NCBI GenBank assembly: GCA_026770585.1
Contig: MU646808.1
Location: 313,083 to 326,293 of the forward strand
DNA from: Baffinella frigidus
Taxonomy: Eukaryota; Cryptophyceae; Cryptomonadales; Baffinellaceae
Reading direction: 5' to 3'
DNA: 13,211 nt
Each line of letters opens with the position of its first letter. Within the stretch, counting starts at the first letter, position 1. Shown piece by piece: positions 5,935 through 11,693 of this stretch. Position numbers and translations under genes: made by a program. Below the pieces are notes generated by a model. It saw only the letters and a program-made list of their open reading frames with translations. It had not been told where the DNA came from and did not search any database.

Positions 5935-5992
5935 GAGTACCTCGAACCACTTGGGGAGCAAATCCACTCTGACTATGACCCCGCCGCACAAG
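5935..5992 (+). pseudogene. E4 copy 3, 5'-truncated by F2
   Basis: Reads EYLEPLGEQIHSDYDPAAQ in the E4 frame. Third-position differences predominate (TCA/TCT, TAC/TAT, CCT/CCC, GCG/GCA, CAG/CAA). It ends CAAG then GCATAAACC, exactly as the main copy does. The RDGERSET part is gone. Confidence 0.6.
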
Positions 5993-5993
5993 G

Positions 5994-6395
5994 CATAAAC
6001 CCTAAACCCTAAACCCTAAACCCTAGACCCTAAACCCTAAACCCTAACCCCTGGCCCCTGAAATCCTGAACCCTGAACCTTGACCCTTAACCCCTAAACC
6101 CTAAACCCTGAACCTTGACCCTTAAATTCTGAACCCTAAACCCTGAACCCCAAACTCGAAACCCGAAACCCTGAACCTGGAACCCGAACCCCGAAACCCT
6201 GAATCCTGAACCCTGAATCTGAAGTTTCAGGGGTTGGCGTGTGGGTTTAGGGATTAGGGATTAGGGAGTAGGGTTGAGAGTTAAGCCCAGTGTTTGGATG
6301 CGTGCATGCGTGTTGTCCTAAACCCCAAACCCAAACCTCAAACCCTAACCCTAACCCCTGAACCATAAACCCTAATCCCCAGTTCCGAATCCAGG
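5994..6395. repeat. Mixed heptamer arrays in both orientations
   Basis: CCCTAAA, CCCTGAA and CCTTGAC variants to 6225, then an inverted block GGGTTTAGGGATTAGGGA at about 6242-6280, then CCCTAAACC again. GGATGCGTGCATGCGTG at 6296-6312 contains the palindrome GCATGC. No gene. Confidence 0.75.
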
Positions 6396-6519
6396 AATGG
6401 AGGAGCTCCAAACTCCAAACCCCAAACCCCAAACCCCAAACCCTAAACCTTCAACCCAAATGCAGGAATGGAGGAGTTATTCGGGAGAGCGCAGGCGGAA
6501 AGAGAGGAGGGGGGGGGGT
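6396..6519 (+). pseudogene. Two damaged E5 copies
   Basis: A stub coding MEEL stands at 6396-6409 and breaks into CCAAACTCC. A fuller copy starts at 6466 behind AATGCAG and reads MEELFGRAQAEREEG. Its end dissolves in a G-run before GTCTCGAG. Leucine is coded by TTA here, CTG or CTT elsewhere. Confidence 0.55.
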
Positions 6520-6670
6520 CTCGAGAGACCCTTTAACATGTCAAAAGTTCCGTAGCTGAAAATCGTCCTTTACAACAGTGCACCAGAGAACAGCCGATTT
6601 ACAAACCAATTGCTATTAAATGTTAAATGTTGCATGTTAAATATCAAACCCTAAACCCTAATTCCTAACG
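6520..6670. repeat. Intron unit of the E5 tandem array
   Basis: The segment with TTTACAAACCAATTGCTATT and AAATGTTAAATGTTGCATG recurs at 7020-7070, and TCGAGAGACCC-like sequence recurs at 7273. Each ends in CCCTAAACCCTAA and an acceptor before the next E5 copy, so exon and intron were duplicated together. Confidence 0.6.
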
Positions 6671-6673
6671 CAG

Positions 6674-6724
6674 GGATGGAGGAGCTGTTCGGGAGAGCGC
6701 AGGCGGGCAGGGAGGAGGGGGGGG
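6674..6724 (+). pseudogene. E5 copy
   Basis: Behind AACGCAG it reads MEELFGRAQAGREEG and then runs into G-rich sequence before TAGATTG. Leucine is CTG. Confidence 0.5.
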
Positions 6725-6962
6725 AGTAGATTGTTTTGTATCTTAGGCGTGGGATTCGTGCCATGGTAAAGCTACGTCGAGGCTAAGATACCACGAAACG
6801 GGTTTTTGAACGCCCGCGTGACCGGTCACGCGGACGCCGAAGCCAACTGTCCGAGGTGACTGCCTTGGCAGTCACCAGGAGTAGACTGTTTTATATCTTA
6901 GGCGTGGGATTCGTGCCATGGTAAAGCTACGTCGAGGCTAAGATACCACGAAACGGGTTTTT
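6725..6962. repeat. Two T copies bracketing G2
   Basis: An 82-84-bp segment, GTAGA(T/C)TGTTTT to ACGGGTTTTT, occurs at 6725-6807 and 6879-6962 with only three or four differences. Each copy has a 9-base terminal stem GTATCTTAG and CTAAGATAC around a 36-base loop. The 69-bp G2 lies between them. A tRNA was considered and rejected. Confidence 0.7.
6808..6876 (-). mobile_element. G2, inverted copy of element G
   Basis: Carries the 20-base palindrome CCGCGTGACCGGTCACGCGG at 6814-6833 and, at its end, a second stem GGTGACTGCC-TT-GGCAGTCACC at 6855-6876. Orientation is opposite to G1 and G3. Confidence 0.65.
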
Positions 6963-6992
6963 TAATTGAGTGCGATTCCTCGTTGGATGCAG

Positions 6993-7149
6993 GGATGGAG
7001 GAGCTGTTCGGGAGAGCCGCTTTACAAACCAATTGCTATTAAATGTTAAATATTACATGTTAATTATCAAACCCTAAACCCTAACTCCGAACGCAGAGAT
7101 GGAGGAGCTGTTCGGGAGAGCGCAGGCTGGCGATAAGAAAGGGGAGGAG
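6993..7149 (+). pseudogene. Two more E5 copies
   Basis: A stub at 6993-7019 (MEELFGRA) breaks into the intron-like CGCTTTACAAACC. Another at 7097 behind ACGCAG reads MEELFGRAQAGDKKGEE, in which the REE part is altered. The second runs into a block of GGGTTCA repeats. Confidence 0.5.
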
Positions 7150-7260
7150 TTTTGTGTTTGGGGTTCAGGGTTCAGGGTTCAGGGTTCAGGGTTCAGGGTT
7201 CAACACTTTCTAACAGTGTCTAACTCTGTCTAACAGTGTCTAACTCTGTGTCTAACAGAC
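7150..7260. repeat. GGGTTCA heptamers and TCTAACAGTG tandem repeat
   Basis: About six GGGTTCA units in inverted orientation (7159-7203) are followed by a 20-bp repeat of TCTAACAGTGTCTAACTCTG, two and a half units. The complement of CTAACTCTG recurs near 7960-7980. No gene. Confidence 0.7.
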
Positions 7261-7294
7261 TCATCTGATGAGGCTCGAGAGGCCCTTCAAAGGC

Positions 7295-7311
7295 CCATTT
7301 TGTCAAAATGG
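7295..7311. repeat. Palindrome CCATTTTG-T-CAAAATGG
   Basis: A perfect 17-base hairpin in the intron unit of the E5 array. GCCATTTTGTC and GACAAAATGGC also form the inner arms of element H. Confidence 0.5.
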
Positions 7312-7354
7312 CTACAGTTTCATAGTAAAACATAAACCCTGGTGTTGAATGCAG

Positions 7355-7416
7355 GAATGGAGGAGCTTTTCGGGAGAGCGCAGGCGGACCGGGAGGAGGG
7401 GGAGGAGTCGGCGGAG
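7355..7416 (+). CDS. Candidate exon E5: MEELFGRAQADREEG segment
   Basis: After GAATGCAG the exon has two bases and 20 codons, ending GCGGAG before GTTCGG. It reads MEELFGRAQADREEG then EESAE. The two leading bases fit the phase-1 end of E4, and the end is phase 0, fitting E6. The ATG is internal, not a start in this model. Copies upstream use CTG, CTT and TTA for the same leucine and vary Asp, Glu or Gly at one place. An alternative donor, CGGGAG before GTCGAC at 7424, would add VRE; without splicing the frame ends at a TAA near 7443. The charged character suggests a helix; I do not recognise a family. Confidence 0.5.
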
Positions 7417-7784
7417 GTTCGGGAGGTCGACTGCCCCGCCTAACCCCTAAACCCTACACCCTAAACCCTCTTATCTCCCTGACCGGCCAGAGTTAAGTAA
7501 AGCCTCAACTTTTGCATAGAAAGAGGCAAACCCTCCACCCGCAACCCTGAATCCTTGAACCCGAAAACCCGAAACCCCGAAACCCGAAACCCGAAAATCC
7601 GGAACCGAAACCGGACCGGGAGGAGGGGGGGGAGTCTGCGGAGGTTCAGGAGGTCCGGAGGTTCAGGAGGTCGCTCTCCGCCACCCCTAAACCCTAAACC
7701 CGCATAACCCCCTAACCCGACCGAGTGAAACCCGAAACCCGAAAAACGGACCTGAACATGGGAGGTCACGAACTCCGCCTAAAC
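7417..7784. repeat. CCCGAAA-type repeats with an E5 3' fragment
   Basis: Heptamers CCCGAAAA and CCCTAAA surround a fragment at 7613-7643 (ACCGGGAGGAGG to GCGGAG, then GTTCAGG), which is the end of E5 with its donor. AGGTTCAGGAGGTC is repeated twice after it. No other gene. Confidence 0.6.
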
Positions 7785-7941
7785 CTAGCTCCGTCCCACT
7801 TGGATTTGGGCTCCCCATTGCCCCCCCCGAAATTTTACGGGCAATTTTCATAGGGGGGTGTCAAAATTTACCTGTCAAATTGGGGGGGGGACGAATTTAT
7901 GGGGATTTGGTCTGCCTACAACCCAAGTGGGACAGAGCTAG
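7785..7941. mobile_element. K, 157-bp terminal-inverted-repeat element
   Basis: CTAGCTCCGTCCCACTTGG at the left and the complement of CCAAGTGGGACAGAGCTAG at the right differ at one base. Inside, CCCCATTGCCCCCCCC and GGGGGGGGACGAATTTATGG are further inverted, with G/C runs. TA stands at both edges, but the palindromic ends make the target site ambiguous. It lies in CCTAAACC repeats. No coding capacity. Confidence 0.75.
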
Positions 7942-8187
7942 TAAACCCCTCCCCGAAGAGAGGTCGACAGAGTTAGACAGAGTTGAACCCTGAATACGAA
8001 ACACGAAATACCAAACACGAAAATCGATAACTGAAAAACCGAAACCGGGCTGGGAGGAGGGGAAGGAGTCAGCGGAGGTTTGGGAGGTCGCTCTTCTTCA
8101 ACCCTAAACCCTAAAAACTCATAACCCCCTAACCGGCCAGAGTTAAGTTGAGCCTAAACTTCAAAACCGACAGAGTCTAAAAAAACC
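7942..8187. repeat. Heptamer remnants with a further E5 3' fragment
   Basis: The stretch from GGGCTGGGAGGAGGGGAAGG to GCGGAG at 8047-8077, then GTTTGGG, repeats the end and donor of E5. The following CTCTTCTTCAACCC parallels 7672-7690. No intact gene. Confidence 0.55.
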
Positions 8188-8612
8188 TTACCCGAAACCC
8201 GACACGTGATAACTGAAACTCGAAACCCGACACGCGAAATACGAAACCCGAAACCTGAAAACCGAAACTAGAAACCAGAAACCAGAAACCTTAAAACTGA
8301 AACCCGAATCCTGACACCAGAAACCAGAAATCCGAAACCAGAAGCCCGAAACCAGAAACCAGAAAATTGAAACCCGAAATCCGAAACCTGAAAACCGAAG
8401 CCCGAAACCAGAAACCAGAAACCTGAAACCAGAAACCTGAAACCAGAAACCAGAGGCCTGAAACCCGAAACCCGACACGCGAAACACGAAACCTGAAACC
8501 CGAAACCTCAATGAAACCAGAAATATGAAAACCAAAAACCGAAAACCGAAAACCAGAAACCCGAACACCGAAAACCGAACCCTGAAACCCGAAAACCGAA
8601 ACCCGGAAACAG
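8188..8612. repeat. CCAGAAA / CCCGAAA / CCTGAAA field
   Basis: Heptamers in which CCAGAAA and CCTGAAA alternate with CCCGAAA, with ACACGCGAAA variants. Long minus-strand frames of 131 and 175 residues (Phe, Gly, Ser, Val, Arg) are only this repeat. The last unit, ACCCGGAAACAG, provides the acceptor of exon E6. Confidence 0.85.
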
Positions 8613-8664
8613 GAAGGAGACGATGAGGAAGACGAGGAGGGCACTGATTCCTTCGACGAAAACA
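8613..8664 (+). CDS. Candidate exon E6: acidic EGDDEEDEEG then TDSFDEN
   Basis: After GGAAACAG the frame gives EGDDEEDEEG and TDSFDEN, 17 codons plus one base, if the GT of AACAGTACC is the donor. The start is phase 0, fitting E5, and the end phase 1, fitting the two leading bases of E7. Such acidic tracts are common in nuclear and chromatin proteins, but that is only a composition argument. A second copy at 8843 onward is split by element H. Reading through the GT would add STTPP and then enter element F3. The donor is weak (GTACCA), so the 3' border is the least certain of the model. Confidence 0.45.
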
Positions 8665-8680
8665 GTACCACCCCCCCACC

Positions 8681-8841
8681 CCACACAGCGAGCTACGGAG
8701 GGATTTTTGGCCCAAATCGGGCCGGGTTTCCGGTACCTTGTCCGTAGGAACCCCCCTATGTCCCTACGGGTTGCCTACCGTAGGGTTCTAGGTCTTATCG
8801 CTGAAGGGTTGTTCGAAATCCCTTCGAATTCGGCTGAATGG
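8681..8841 (+). mobile_element. F3, 161-bp family F element
   Basis: Left end CCACACAGCGAGCTACGG, right end TTCGAATTCGGCTGAATGG (more diverged). The variable hairpin is GGCCC-AAATC-GGGCC at 8709-8723. The constant core CCGTAGGAACCCCCC and CCCTACGGGTTGCC is present. Same length as F2 and F4. It lies 16 bases after the putative E6 donor. Confidence 0.8.
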
Positions 8842-8842
8842 G

Positions 8843-9010
8843 GACGATGATGAGGACGAGGAGGGCATCGAGAAATTGGAGCCATTTTGTCAACTTCTGG
8901 GAAATTTAGTACCATGAATTTCTCAAAAGTGGACAAAATGGCTCCAATTTCTCCAATTTCCCCATTTTTCGGTGGCCGACTTCTCTGCACAGATTCCTTC
9001 GACGAAAACA
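8843..9010 (+). pseudogene. E6 copy 2, split by element H
   Basis: DDDEDEEG is coded at 8843-8866. Then comes about 125 bases with H, and the exon resumes at ATTCCTTCGACGAAAACA (8993-9010), coding SFDEN, followed by GTACCCC. The resumption point is preceded by TTCTCTGCACAG, a good acceptor, so the end of the insert may work as an intron border, but no GT is seen at its start. Confidence 0.55.
8870..8953. mobile_element. H, 84-bp hairpin element
   Basis: The arms GAGAAATTGGAGCCATTTTG and beyond are complementary over about 37 bases with three mismatches, leaving a 10-base loop TAGTACCATG. It is inserted inside an acidic exon copy. No coding capacity. Confidence 0.75.
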
Positions 9011-9020
9011 GTACCCCTCC

Positions 9021-9212
9021 CCACTCGAGAATGCTGGAGGGTCCTCTTTACATGTGGGGTTCTCAATATTTGCACCAGGATAGGGTGTTCCAACCTCGCG
9101 CCTGTTCTAATTTCGCAGAGTTACGTGTCCAATTAACGGAAGTTACTACACAAATGCCCACTTTTAAAAGCACATCGGTTTTAAAGAGGCCCCTCTGGCA
9201 TTCGCGTGTTGG
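9021..9212. mobile_element. L1, 192-bp element related to A and B
   Basis: The ends are CCACTCGAGAATGC and GCATTCGCGTGTTGG, with the inverted match going on as TGGAGGGTCCTCTTTA. GTGGGGTTCTCAATATTTG then CACCAGGATAGGG aligns with the complement of the same part of A and B. The large palindrome of A and B is absent here. TTACTACACAAATG stands near the right end. It starts 11 bases after the second E6 copy's GT. Confidence 0.7.
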
Positions 9213-9540
9213 GAGGCGGTTTCCGGGTTTGAGATCCAGGATAGACAAAGCCCGCGGGGCTAGCAGGCTATTCTCAGGTTGACACCCTGTGCCCCTGGTA
9301 GCCTATAGGCCCCTCTGGCATTCGAGAATATTATTCTCGTGTGGCCTCCCTTCCCTGTTTCCTCCTTCTTCTTTGTTACTCTCTCTCTCTCTCTCTCTCT
9401 CTGCACAGTTGGTCGCCAAAATAATGAAAATTGTTTGTGTATCAGAACCGTCAACTCTTACCAATTTTTCGTTGTTTCCGTGGCCAACATCCCTGCACAG
9501 CGCTCTTCCCTGAATTCAATATTCCATTGAGATAGTCGAC
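9213..9540. other. L fragment, CT microsatellite and an acceptor-like site
   Basis: An L end (AGGCCCCTCTGGCATTCGAG) lies at 9307-9345, with palindrome GAGAATATTATTCTC. A (CT)12 run at 9379-9402 is followed by GCACAG at 9403-9408, a textbook polypyrimidine acceptor. After it the frames are short (TTGGTCGCCAAAATAATG); I cannot tell an exon. CCTGCACAG at 9493-9501 is another acceptor-like site. Confidence 0.45.
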
Positions 9541-9660
9541 TTTGCTGATGCGGCTCGTCAACTTTTCTGACACGGCTATCTGGGTGGGAGGACGTGTCAA
9601 CTTTCCAAAGTTGACGTCAACTTTCCAAAGTTGAACTTTCCAATGGGATGTTGAACCCTC
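9541..9660. repeat. GTCAACTTTCCAAAGTTGAC palindromes
   Basis: A perfect 20-base palindrome at 9596-9615 is followed at once by a second copy (9616-9635, last base changed). It recurs at about 9916-9935, and shorter CGTCAACTTTGCTGA pieces recur to 10130. They flank the E7 copies. Confidence 0.7.
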
Positions 9661-9664
9661 GCAG

Positions 9665-9699
9665 CGGGATTACAGAGAGCACGGGAGGAAGTGGAGGCG
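9665..9699 (+). pseudogene. E7 copy, 5' end with premature stop
   Basis: After CTCGCAG it reads GLQRAREEVEA and meets TAG. It corresponds to GLRRAREDVEA in E7. Element P follows within a few bases. Confidence 0.6.
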
Positions 9700-9710
9700 T
9701 AGAGCGCTTG

Positions 9711-9863
9711 CGGGAAAACTTGTCGGATTTCAACGAGAAATGTTTTCAGAATTTCAGAGAATTCGTACCAGAATCGTTTAGATGGACCGGTTTCATGTCA
9801 CGTCCTGGTACAAAAGTTCTGAATTTCTGAAAATACTTCTCGTGAAATCCGACAAATTTTCCG
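9711..9863. mobile_element. P, 153-bp long-arm hairpin element
   Basis: The left arm CGGGAAAACTTGTCGGATTT and on to GTACCAG (61 bases) is complementary to the right arm (59 bases) with few mismatches. The loop is about 33 bases and contains GGACCGGTTTC. GGAAGTGGAGGCGT before and GGATGTGGAGGCGT after could be an unusually long target duplication or two exon copies. No coding capacity. Confidence 0.8.
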
Positions 9864-9911
9864 AGGATGTGGAGGCGTTTCAGGACCAGATTTCGAAGAT
9901 GGGGTGGGAGG
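9864..9911 (+). pseudogene. E7 copy, middle part
   Basis: Reads EDVEAFQDQISKMGWED in the E7 frame (E7 has EDVEAYQDQMGRMGWED): Tyr/Phe, Met/Ile, Arg/Lys changes are conservative. It breaks off into the GTGTCAACTTTCC palindrome. The next stretch, 9936-10015, is spacer with a TTTTCTTTTCCTTTAT tract. Confidence 0.6.
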
Positions 9912-10021
9912 ACGTGTCAACTTTCCAAAGTTGACAGCCGCGTCAACAAAGTTAACAGCCTTGGCAGCTTTCCAATGTAACATTTTCTTTTCCTTTATAA
10001 TGGAATGTTGAACCCTGGCAG

Positions 10022-10047
10022 CGGGGTTGCGGAGAGCACGGGAGGAT
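10022..10047 (+). pseudogene. E7 copy, 5' stub
   Basis: After CCTGGCAG it reads GLRRARED, then passes into GGTGCTGACACGG and the TCAACTTTTG repeats. TTGAACCCTGGCAG before it matches TTGAACCCTCGCAG before the copy at 9665, so the acceptor was duplicated with it. Confidence 0.55.
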
Positions 10048-10137
10048 GGTGCTGACACGGTTGTCAACTTTTGTTGCCACGTCAACTTTGCTGAAAAGTT
10101 GCCACGTCAACTTTGCTGACGTGTCGACCTTTGGCAG

Positions 10138-10259
10138 CTGGATTACGGAGAGCGAGAGAGGATGTGGAAGCGTATCAGGACCAGATGGGGAGGATGGGGT
10201 GGGAGGATATCGCGGTTGGGAAGGAGGCTCCGAAGGAAGGAGCCGATGCCCCTGGACAG
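10138..10259 (+). CDS. Candidate exon E7: GLRRAREDVEAYQDQ to DAPGQ
   Basis: After TTGGCAG the exon has two bases and 40 codons, ending GGACAG before GT at 10260. It reads GLRRAREDVEAYQDQMGRMG, then WEDIAVGKEAPKEGADAPGQ. The first half has helix-like charge spacing; the second is a loose, charged linker. The start is phase 1 and fits the proposed end of E6; the end is phase 0 and fits E8. It is the longest candidate exon and the only full copy. Partial copies stand at 9665, 9864, 10022 and 10439, and the DAPGQ-donor border recurs at 10843 and 11048. I do not recognise a family. Confidence 0.6.
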
Positions 10260-10272
10260 GTTTGCTTCTGTT

Positions 10273-10330
10273 CCAAAGTTGACGAATTTGTACCGCAGAC
10301 CGAGCATGTCAACTTAAGAATAGTCTGTTA
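10273..10330 (+). repeat. Family N hairpin, copy 2
   Basis: CCAAAGTTGACGAATTTG, TACCGCAGACC, GTCAACTTAAG and AATAGTCTGTTAA. The arms AAGTTGAC and GTCAACTT pair perfectly. It begins 13 bases after the donor of E7. Confidence 0.6.
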
Positions 10331-10438
10331 ATTATGGGTTTATTCTGGGGTTGAGGGTTTATTCTGGGGTTTAGGATTTATTCTTGGGTGTAGGGTTTAT
10401 TCTGGGTGTTCGGATTTAGAGTTTATTCGAGGATCCGG
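10331..10438. repeat. TTTAGGG-orientation repeats with TTTATTCTGGGG spacing
   Basis: GGGTTTATTCTGGGGTTGA and similar units are TTTAGGG heptamers interleaved with TTATTCTGG, a combination also found at 10855-11035. It appears to be the intron body after E7. No gene. Confidence 0.7.
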
Positions 10439-10498
10439 TGGGAGGATATCGCGGTTGGGAAGGAGGCTCCGACGCTCGGCTCCGATGCCCCTGATCAG
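10439..10498 (+). pseudogene. E7 copy, 3' half
   Basis: Reads WEDIAVGKEAPTLGSDAPDQ and ends ATCAG before GTTATGATCC. The donor CAG-GT is kept. The same GTTATGA follows the border at 11048. Confidence 0.6.
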
Positions 10499-10516
10499 GT
10501 TATGATCCCCTAATCT

Positions 10517-10553
10517 GTTTAGGGTTTAGGGCGCCTTGCCCTAAACCCTAAAC
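10517..10553. repeat. Head-to-head telomeric repeat hairpin
   Basis: GTTTAGGGTTTAGGGC, five bases GCCTT, then GCCCTAAACCCTAAAC: perfect 16-base arms. The TTTAGGG strand runs into CCCTAAA, the orientation expected where two telomeres have joined end to end. Confidence 0.85.
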
Positions 10554-10800
10554 AACCCCACAACCACCAGCTGTGAACCAACACTCATACATACCACACA
10601 CCCTACACCAAGAACCGGCGTCGACCATCTAGGAACACGCAAGGCAGTCACGACCGACCGTCTGGCTTCGGCGTCCGCGTGACCGGTCACGCGGGCGTTC
10701 ACGAGCCTGCCGGCGGGGCTGTTCCTAAACCCTAAGCAACCCCACAACCACCAGCTGTGAACCAACACTCATACATACCACACACCCTACACCAAGAACC
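10541..10800. repeat. 76-bp direct repeat flanking element G3
   Basis: The piece CTAAACCCTAAACAACCCCA to CACCAAGAACC (10541-10616) returns at 10725-10800 with one or two changes. G3 and about 15 unrelated bases lie between. Either a tandem duplication took in G3, or an insertion was accompanied by a long duplication. Confidence 0.75.
10631..10725 (+). mobile_element. G3, element G with both ends visible
   Basis: GGAACACGCAAGGCAGTCAC at the left, the palindrome CCGCGTGACCGGTCACGCGG at 10675-10694, and GCCTGCCGGCGGGGCTGTTC at the right. The terminal inverted match is short (GGAACA and TGTTCC). The right end is shared with G4. Confidence 0.65.
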
Positions 10801-10831
10801 CCCAACCCAAACAACCCTGAACCCAATCCAC

Positions 10832-11048
10832 GCCCCAGGACAGGTAAGGAGGGTGTATTCTAGGGTTTAGGGCGTATGTATGGGTTTCAGGGTTTAGGGT
10901 TTATGCTGGGCTTGAGGGTATATTGTGGGGTTTAGGGTTTAGGGTTTAGGGTTTATTCTGGGGTTTAGGGTTTGTTCTGGGGTTTGGGGCTTGGGGTTTA
11001 GGGTGTATTCTGGGCTTTAGGGTTTATCATGGGGACGCCCCGGGGCAG
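10832..11048 (+). pseudogene. Two E7 exon-end fragments with donors in TTTAGGG repeats
   Basis: ACGCCCCAGGACAG followed by GTAAGG (border at 10843) and GACGCCCCGGGGCAG followed by GTTATG (border at 11048) repeat the DAPGQ end of E7. GTAAGG is the best donor match in the window. Between them lie TTTAGGG heptamers and TTTATTCTGGGG units. Confidence 0.5.
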
Positions 11049-11078
11049 GTTATGAGCCCCCCTATAATCCACAAACGA

Positions 11079-11219
11079 CTTCTCCCATTTTTAGCACTCT
11101 CGGATGGTAGAATGCGGCATCCATAGGTGGCATGACTCGCTTCAAAAGTGGCTTGACTCCTAAAGTGGCATGACTCTCTCCAAAAGTAGCATGGCTAGAA
11201 AAAGTGGCGTGACTCCTAA
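11079..11219 (+). repeat. AGTGGCATGACTC tandem units, copy 1
   Basis: Five units of 17-21 bases built on AGTGGC(A/T/G)TGACTC with CTCTCCAAA or CTAA spacers. The same run, including TCTCCAAAAG and AGCATGGCTAGAAAA, occurs at 12753-12860. In one frame it reads SGMTLSKSSMARK, which might be coding, but both copies sit between elements and soon hit stops. Confidence 0.6.
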
Positions 11220-11380
11220 CCACACAGCGGACGGCGAATAGATGTTTGGGCACCCAGTGCCCGAGTTTCCGTTACCTTGTCCGTAGGAACCCCCCTATGT
11301 CCCTACGGGTTGCCTGCCGTAGGGTCCTAGGTCTTATCGCGCAGGGGTTGTTCGAAATCCCTTCCAAGTCCGCTGTGTGT
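11220..11380 (+). mobile_element. F4, 161-bp family F element
   Basis: Ends CCACACAGCGG and CCGCTGTGTGT. The variable hairpin is GGGCAC-CCA-GTGCCC at 11248-11262. The constant core has CCGTAGGAACCCCCC, CCCTACGG and CCGTAGGG. Closest to F3 in the right half. No coding capacity. Confidence 0.85.
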
Positions 11381-11386
11381 ACCAGG

Positions 11387-11398
11387 TTCGCGCGCGAA
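11387..11398. repeat. Palindrome TTCGCGCGCGAA
   Basis: A perfect 12-base palindrome between F4 and C. No function can be assigned. Confidence 0.4.
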
Positions 11399-11409
11399 AA
11401 CGGGCACTT

Positions 11410-11568
11410 CACTCGGATCCACAACATTTTGTCTAAGTCAACTCCCCCTGAAAGCCTGCGCCTTAAGTCAAATGGTGGGCATGGTGCCCACGTCCATCTA
11501 AACGAAAACAGGGGAAAGTTGACTTATGTGAGCTGATTGACTTAGCTAAAATCTTGTGGATCGGAGTG
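11410..11568. mobile_element. C, 159-bp element with a variable inner palindrome
   Basis: The ends CACTCGGATCCACAACATTT and the complement of AAATCTTGTGGATCGGAGTG extend to about 33 bases with a few mismatches, through TAAGTCAA. Inner inverted CAACTCCCCCTGA and CAGGGGAAAGTTG. The centre holds GTGGGCA-TGG-TGCCCAC at 11475-11491. No coding capacity. Confidence 0.85.
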
Positions 11569-11589
11569 CACTTGCGGGGGTTGGCCCGT

Positions 11590-11651
11590 CCACACGAGAA
11601 TGCTAGAGGGGCCTATTTAAAACCGATGTGCTTTTAAAAGTGGGTATGTGT
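11590..11651. mobile_element. Solo end of an L element
   Basis: CCACACGAGAATGCTAGAGG then GGCCTATTTAAAACCGATGT and CTTTTAAAAGTGGG matches the complement of the right 60 bases of L1. The other end is missing. Confidence 0.65.
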
Positions 11652-11655
11652 GTAG

Positions 11656-11693
11656 AGTTGGCTGAAAGTGGAGGGGTGGGCAGGCGCACGAAC
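11656..11693 (+). pseudogene. Stub of exon E8 with its acceptor
   Basis: GTTGGCTGAAAGTGGAGGGG then TGGGCAG and GCGCACGAAC: the acceptor region and first ten bases of E8. It is cut by heptamer repeats at 11694. Confidence 0.5.

Noticed and set aside
6731-6795. tRNA gene in the T repeat, because of the 9-base closing stem
   Set aside because: No D-arm, anticodon arm or T-arm consensus on either strand, and the loop lacks GGTTCGA-type sequence in the right place.
8188-8715. Minus-strand frames of 131 and 175 residues rich in Phe, Gly, Ser and Val
   Set aside because: Translation of CCAGAAA/CCCGAAA repeats; the frame also runs through the left end of F3.
8887-9282. 131-residue plus-strand frame
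   Set aside because: It crosses element H, an exon copy and the whole of L1; the composition follows the elements and no domain is visible.
9379-9402. (CT)12 run as a promoter element
   Set aside because: It is directly followed by GCACAG and is better explained as the pyrimidine tract of an acceptor, or as a simple microsatellite.
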